A stretch of DNA of 64,000 bases from a virus: positions 1 through 64,000 of the IMG/VR virus record IMGVR_UViG_3300047095_001251; one strand, 5' to 3'. A program made the translations under genes and the position numbers. The notes beneath the pieces were generated by a model. It ran no database searches, was not told where the DNA came from, and worked only from the letters and a program-made list of their open reading frames with translations. Positions 61,056 through 64,000 of the stretch are shown one piece after another (positions within the stretch are counted from its first letter, which is position 1; every line of letters begins with the position of its first letter).

Positions 61056-61361
61056 CTATATATATAATAAAGTAAATTCTTCTATTATTATATTTAATTC
61101 GTCTATATTTAACATATTAATATATGATAGATAACCTAGATTTTGATATTCACCAAAAATAACTTTATATTTGTCTTCATATTTAATACATTTAACAAAA
61201 ATCGATACTATTATATTTTTTTCAAATTCTAAAAAAAAAGCATTTACGTCGGAATAAAAAGTAATTTTACAATTAGATACTTTGAAAATTAATGATTCTT
61301 TGAGTTTAGTTTTATTTAAAATTTTAAATAATATAATAAATTTATCAGTTATCTCATTCAT
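61056..61361 (-). CDS. Tandem-family protein (member 6)
   Basis: A 101-residue protein ending LNIDELNIIIEEFTLLYI. N-terminal helix (ITDKFIILFKILNKTKLKES), strands (LIFKVSNCKITFYSDVNAFF). Its ATG 61361 has no GGAG; the dispersed GC-rich element stands immediately in front instead. Confidence 0.6.
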   Translation of the reverse strand: MNEITDKFIILFKILNKTKLKESLIFKVSNCKITFYSDVNAFFLEFEKNIIVSIFVKCIKYEDKYKVIFGEYQNLGYLSYINMLNIDELNIIIEEFTLLYI

Positions 61362-61364
61362 ATT

Positions 61365-61381
61365 TTTGATCGGCGAAATTT
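61365..61381 (-). repeat. Dispersed GC-rich element before member 6
   Basis: On the minus strand AATTTCGCCGATCAAAA is followed 3 bases later by the start codon ATG 61361. Confidence 0.6.
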
Positions 61382-61392
61382 AAAAAAATTGA

Positions 61393-61764
61393 TTAAATGT
61401 TAGCTAATGTCAACTCTTCTAATTTAATATTTAATTCATCAATATCCATATTTAGCCAATGGAATGAACATTCACGCCCTCCTAAAAATGTTCTACGTAC
61501 ATGTAGTCCTACATTCCAGTCATTATTAATATAATGGACGAATACTACTTCTATAATTAATGTTTTTTTATCTATCGTCTTAACCTGACGACGTATTGAA
61601 AGAAAATCATTAATTAACGTATTATTTTCATCATCAGTTCCTATAATATGTAACGTATTTTCATGAATTCTATCTGTGTTGGGTTTAATTATTTTAAATT
61701 TATTTATAAAGATTGGGTGATCGAATTCCAATAATTTAAATATGCGATGTAATAAACTAATCAA
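61393..61764 (-). CDS. Tandem-family protein (member 7)
   Basis: A 123-residue protein, start TTG 61764 behind AAGGA, ending NMDIDELNIKLEELTLANI. It is the closest relative of member 1 (shared IIG-x-x-x-E-N-N block and the C-terminal third), although the two are at opposite sides of the array. It is more charged in the middle (VHYINNDWNVGLHVRRTFLG). Confidence 0.6.
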   Translation of the reverse strand: MISLLHRIFKLLEFDHPIFINKFKIIKPNTDRIHENTLHIIGTDDENNTLINDFLSIRRQVKTIDKKTLIIEVVFVHYINNDWNVGLHVRRTFLGGRECSFHWLNMDIDELNIKLEELTLANI

Positions 61765-61778
61765 ATATAAATCCTTAT

Positions 61779-62033
61779 TTAAATTTTAAAAAAATCTTGT
61801 CTAAATTTTTTCATAAAGACGATAACATCATTTAAATTTTCAAATTCTTTATTAATTTCAGTATAATCATATTTAGAAACCGCAGAATATGCAATATACA
61901 TATATTCATTGATATGTCCAAGTTTATCTATTTTAAACGAGTATTCCCACGGGACATATTCAATATAAAATAATTCAAATGAATCAACATAAAATCCCTT
62001 CAATTCTTCAGAAACTGCTAATAATTTAAACAC
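61779..62033 (-). CDS. Small unknown protein in the tandem array (84 aa)
   Basis: Start GTG 62033 behind AAGGGG. It lacks the shared tail but has the same length class and a Tyr-rich middle (DSFELFYIEYVPWEYSFKI, INEYMYIAYSAVSKYDYTEI). It may be a truncated or diverged family member or an unrelated insert. Confidence 0.5.
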   Translation of the reverse strand: MFKLLAVSEELKGFYVDSFELFYIEYVPWEYSFKIDKLGHINEYMYIAYSAVSKYDYTEINKEFENLNDVIVFMKKFRQDFFKI

Positions 62034-62147
62034 TAATTTCCCCTTATTATATTACTTCAATTAAACTAATAAAATTCTTTATATCAATTTAATATATTGA
62101 TAGTATTTATTAATATCTATATCAAATTAAATAAAAACAAATTTTTA

Positions 62148-62165
62148 AATTCCGCCGCTCAAGAT
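62148..62165 (+). repeat. Dispersed GC-rich element, intergenic copy
   Basis: AATTCCGCCGCTCAAGAT, then ATGAAATAAAA, in the 166-base gap between two minus-strand genes. The rest of this gap (62034-62199) shows no gene. Confidence 0.65.
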
Positions 62166-62199
62166 ATGAAATAAAAAATAATATATCTAAACTACTTTT

Positions 62200-62619
62200 T
62201 CAAATATTGATTAGGATATATTCCTCATAATATGTGTTTATTTTATTTATTAATTCGATATTGTTATTAACTAATATTTCATCAAGTTCAATAATTAGAC
62301 CTTCAGATTGTTCTAATATATTTGCACTCATCAGTCTTCTCAAATAATAATCTTCAATATTAAAGTAAATCTCATCATAGCAAAACCGTATTCTATTAAT
62401 TTGAATTCTATTATAATTTAATGAATCGTGTAGATGGCATTTATTATAATGTGTTGCCGCAAAAGCTTTAAGTTTATCTAAAATCTCATCATCCAATATA
62501 TTAATTAATACTCTGTTCCTAATTAATTTAAAAGATATTTTATTCTTTAAAGAAAATGTTTTCTGTTTTTTATTTGGAAAATTATTAGATAAAAAAAATA
62601 ACGTTGTTAATGCATTCAT
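62200..62619 (-). CDS. Tandem-family protein, diverged (member 8)
   Basis: A 139-residue protein ending NIELINKINTYYEEYILINI, which keeps the final helix and the terminal N-I but not the D-E-L-N core. The middle part (FAATHYNKCHLHDSLNYNRI) has a His/Cys cluster. It starts five bases after the next upstream gene, in the same transcript. Confidence 0.5.
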   Translation of the reverse strand: MNALTTLFFLSNNFPNKKQKTFSLKNKISFKLIRNRVLINILDDEILDKLKAFAATHYNKCHLHDSLNYNRIQINRIRFCYDEIYFNIEDYYLRRLMSANILEQSEGLIIELDEILVNNNIELINKINTYYEEYILINI

Positions 62620-62624
62620 CTATA

Positions 62625-63125
62625 TTATTTTCGAATATTTAAATAATTAGACCAAGAACCCCCGTTAATCATAAAATTCAATGCGGTCTGCAAACAAGAA
62701 AATTCAGATTTAGAAAATGTGAACATAAATTTCTCTCCATTTGTACTCATCGTTTTAATAATAAATCTATCATCCTCTTTACTGAATAACGTAATGTTTG
62801 GAGTCCATGGATTCTCTGCTCCAATAATTCTTTCTAAATTATAAAAATCAACTTGATTATTTAATATCTTAAAAGCGGTTTCACTAAATATGTTAATAGA
62901 TGTTAAAAATCGCATTTTGTCTTTATTAATTGACGATTTTGTAATACTATCAGATTGAATTTCAAAAAATCCAATTCTTAAATTATTAAAATCTGCATTA
63001 TACCCTATAGTCAAAACCCCTACTTCCTTTGGATCACTATTTAATTCTTCTTTATCATATAGTTTTTGATTAATTAACCAATACATGTCTACAATATTAT
63101 GCTTAGTTCTTTGAGTCTCTTCCAA
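62625..63125 (-). CDS. Unknown protein between the radical SAM gene and the tandem family (166 aa)
   Basis: Start TTG 63125 behind AAAGGA. It is an alpha/beta protein (EVGVLTIGYNADFNNLRIGF, DDRFIIKTMSTNGEKFMFTF) with a C-terminal NFMINGGSWSNYLNIRK. The Gly-Gly near the C-terminus is of the kind seen in peptide-modification systems but is not diagnostic. It lies 100 bases after the radical SAM gene on the same strand. No family is recognised. Confidence 0.55.
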   Translation of the reverse strand: MEETQRTKHNIVDMYWLINQKLYDKEELNSDPKEVGVLTIGYNADFNNLRIGFFEIQSDSITKSSINKDKMRFLTSINIFSETAFKILNNQVDFYNLERIIGAENPWTPNITLFSKEDDRFIIKTMSTNGEKFMFTFSKSEFSCLQTALNFMINGGSWSNYLNIRK

Positions 63126-63226
63126 TTTAATTAATCCTTTATATTAATTAATGTTAATTTCTCTTTTAATTCGAGAAATTCTATTATAGTTCTTGTGATT
63201 GGATATTTTGTGAATAATTATAGGAT

Positions 63227-64000
63227 CTATTTCCAACATTGAGGGTCAGATTTAAATGAATCTCCATGAATCCCAAACGATACAGCAGGGCATCCTCTAC
63301 AACTATTTACAATTTCACAATTTTTACACTTTTCATAATTATTAAAATTTCTTAATTTTTTCATTAAGTCGGAATTAACATAGATATCATAAAAACTCAT
63401 ACTAGGGTGTTTTCCTATGGGAATTAATAATCTCCTACATGCATAAACTGAACCGTCACTCATTTTAGAAAGAAGACTAATCCCTGCCTGACATCCCCCT
63501 GATACTTTGTCTGCAATATTATTTGCTAATAATGAAAATAATGGGTCTTTTAATAACAATTTAACTTTAGAATTTTTGGACATTTCTAATAATTCTGTTA
63601 ATATACGTTTATACTCTGCAGTTTCTATATTTGTATCTACATTTATGAAATTTGTTTTCACTATTCTAGAAATTGCAAATCCGAATAAATCAGTATTCTC
63701 TGTTAGATATTTGTATAATGGTACTATTTGATCAATATTCTCATTTGAAACATTACATAAAACAACCGTTTTAATATTATTCAGATTTAATAAATTTACC
63801 ATGTTACAAGAATGTTCAAATAACCCAAGACTTTCTCTAACAAGATCGTGATAACTTCTTAACCCATCCAATGTGATCTGAAATGACTTTAATCCATTAT
63901 TATAAAGGTTCTTAATCAATTCGATATTTAAGTGATCTGGATTTCCAAGTATCCCAACTTTTATAAATTTTGATGAGGCATACCCAACTGCTTCTATTAA
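63227..64000 (-). CDS. Radical SAM / SPASM-domain protein, partial (N-terminus beyond the window)
   Basis: The frame is open to the last base of the window (27 further codons before the internal TTG at 63919), so the radical SAM C-x3-C-x2-C site lies outside. Visible are FQITLDGLRSYHDLVRESLG, a hallmark of SPASM-type peptide-modifying enzymes, GNPDHLN just before it, and a C-terminal SPASM cluster: GGCQAG, YACRR, KCKNCEIVNSCRGCP and a final C. SPASM proteins hold extra Fe-S clusters and act on peptides or proteins (sactionine, thioether or formylglycine-type chemistry). In a phage next to small tandem genes this is unusual. Confidence 0.85.
   Translation of the reverse strand, partial: LIEAVGYASSKFIKVGILGNPDHLNIELIKNLYNNGLKSFQITLDGLRSYHDLVRESLGLFEHSCNMVNLLNLNNIKTVVLCNVSNENIDQIVPLYKYLTENTDLFGFAISRIVKTNFINVDTNIETAEYKRILTELLEMSKNSKVKLLLKDPLFSLLANNIADKVSGGCQAGISLLSKMSDGSVYACRRLLIPIGKHPSMSFYDIYVNSDLMKKLRNFNNYEKCKNCEIVNSCRGCPAVSFGIHGDSFKSDPQCWK

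Noticed and set aside
61800-61825. TTTTTTCATAAAGACG as another early promoter
   Set aside because: It lies inside the coding sequence of the 61779 gene (encoding F-M-K-K-F on the minus strand), lacks the ATATTATAT part, and no gene follows on the plus strand.
59152-62619. Tandem family as classic toxin-antitoxin or restriction genes
   Set aside because: No toxin, antitoxin, nuclease or methyltransferase motif is visible, and all members point the same way without pairing.
1-64000. CRISPR arrays
   Set aside because: No regularly spaced direct repeats were seen; the recurring GC-rich element is irregularly spread over tens of kilobases.
1-64000. tRNA genes
   Set aside because: No cloverleaf with a T-loop of the GTTCRANNC type was recognised by eye; a covariance search would be needed to exclude diverged ones.

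Overview
This window looks like a 64-kb section of the genome of a large T4-like myovirus with very AT-rich DNA. One stretch holds a nearly complete contractile-phage module: large terminase, portal, prohead core protein, prohead protease, major capsid protein, tail tube, tail sheath, a gp6/J-type and a gp25-type baseplate wedge, a gp5-type spike with a PAAR tip, a tape measure, a RecA/UvsX-like recombinase and a DnaB-like helicase. The host cannot be read directly. A two-CW/STAS protein, two receiver-like proteins and a heptosyltransferase-like GT9 enzyme point weakly to a Gram-negative, perhaps deltaproteobacterial-type host. No tRNA gene and no CRISPR array were seen.

Layout. 1-410: end of a TnpB-type element. 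413-3640 (minus): a VWA/metallopeptidase-like protein, its MoxR-type AAA ATPase, and a tandem Sm/Hfq-like protein. 3714-9649: spike, PAAR tip, M15 peptidase and unknown virion genes. 9676-13196: recombinase, Cas4-like nuclease and small genes. 13204-21185: unknown virion proteins, a tube-like protein and the gp6-like wedge. 21309-30651: terminase, tape measure with two wall-hydrolase domains, tube-cap-like protein. 30672-32907: signalling-like cassette and a zinc protein. 33001-40434: accessory region with LigD-PE-like, LigD-POL-like and YwbE-like proteins, a complete IS200/IS605 element, a thrice-repeated structured RNA-like element, a glycosyltransferase and many tiny membrane proteins. 40648-50305: helicase, portal, core, protease, capsid, and a zinc-knuckle gene split by a group I intron, then gp25. 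50352-59079: one minus-strand unknown, then neck/tail genes, sheath and tube. 59152-62619 (minus): an expanded family of small proteins sharing a C-terminal tail. 62625-64000 (minus): an unknown gene and a radical SAM/SPASM protein cut by the window edge.

Regulation visible in the sequence: at least fourteen copies of a motif close to TTTTCATAAAGATATTATAT lie directly upstream of accessory genes on both strands and almost never before virion genes, so it is probably the phage early promoter. Virion genes use a stereotyped GGAG ribosome site and are packed end to end. Many intrinsic terminators insulate the accessory genes.

Most interesting points: (1) five or six unrelated small proteins, including separate LigD-PE and LigD-POL homologues, share an N-terminal leader of the form M-x-x-I-L-x-x-L-D-x-L-I-E-E that resembles a T4 capsid-targeting sequence cut by the prohead protease; (2) a tandem family of eight or nine small proteins with a common C-terminal tail lies next to a radical SAM/SPASM enzyme; (3) a GC-rich element built on CGCCGCTCAAGATAAA is scattered through genes and spacers; (4) an ORF-less 289-nt group I intron; (5) a structured element of about 110 nt in three copies, two of them flanking the IS as an inverted repeat.
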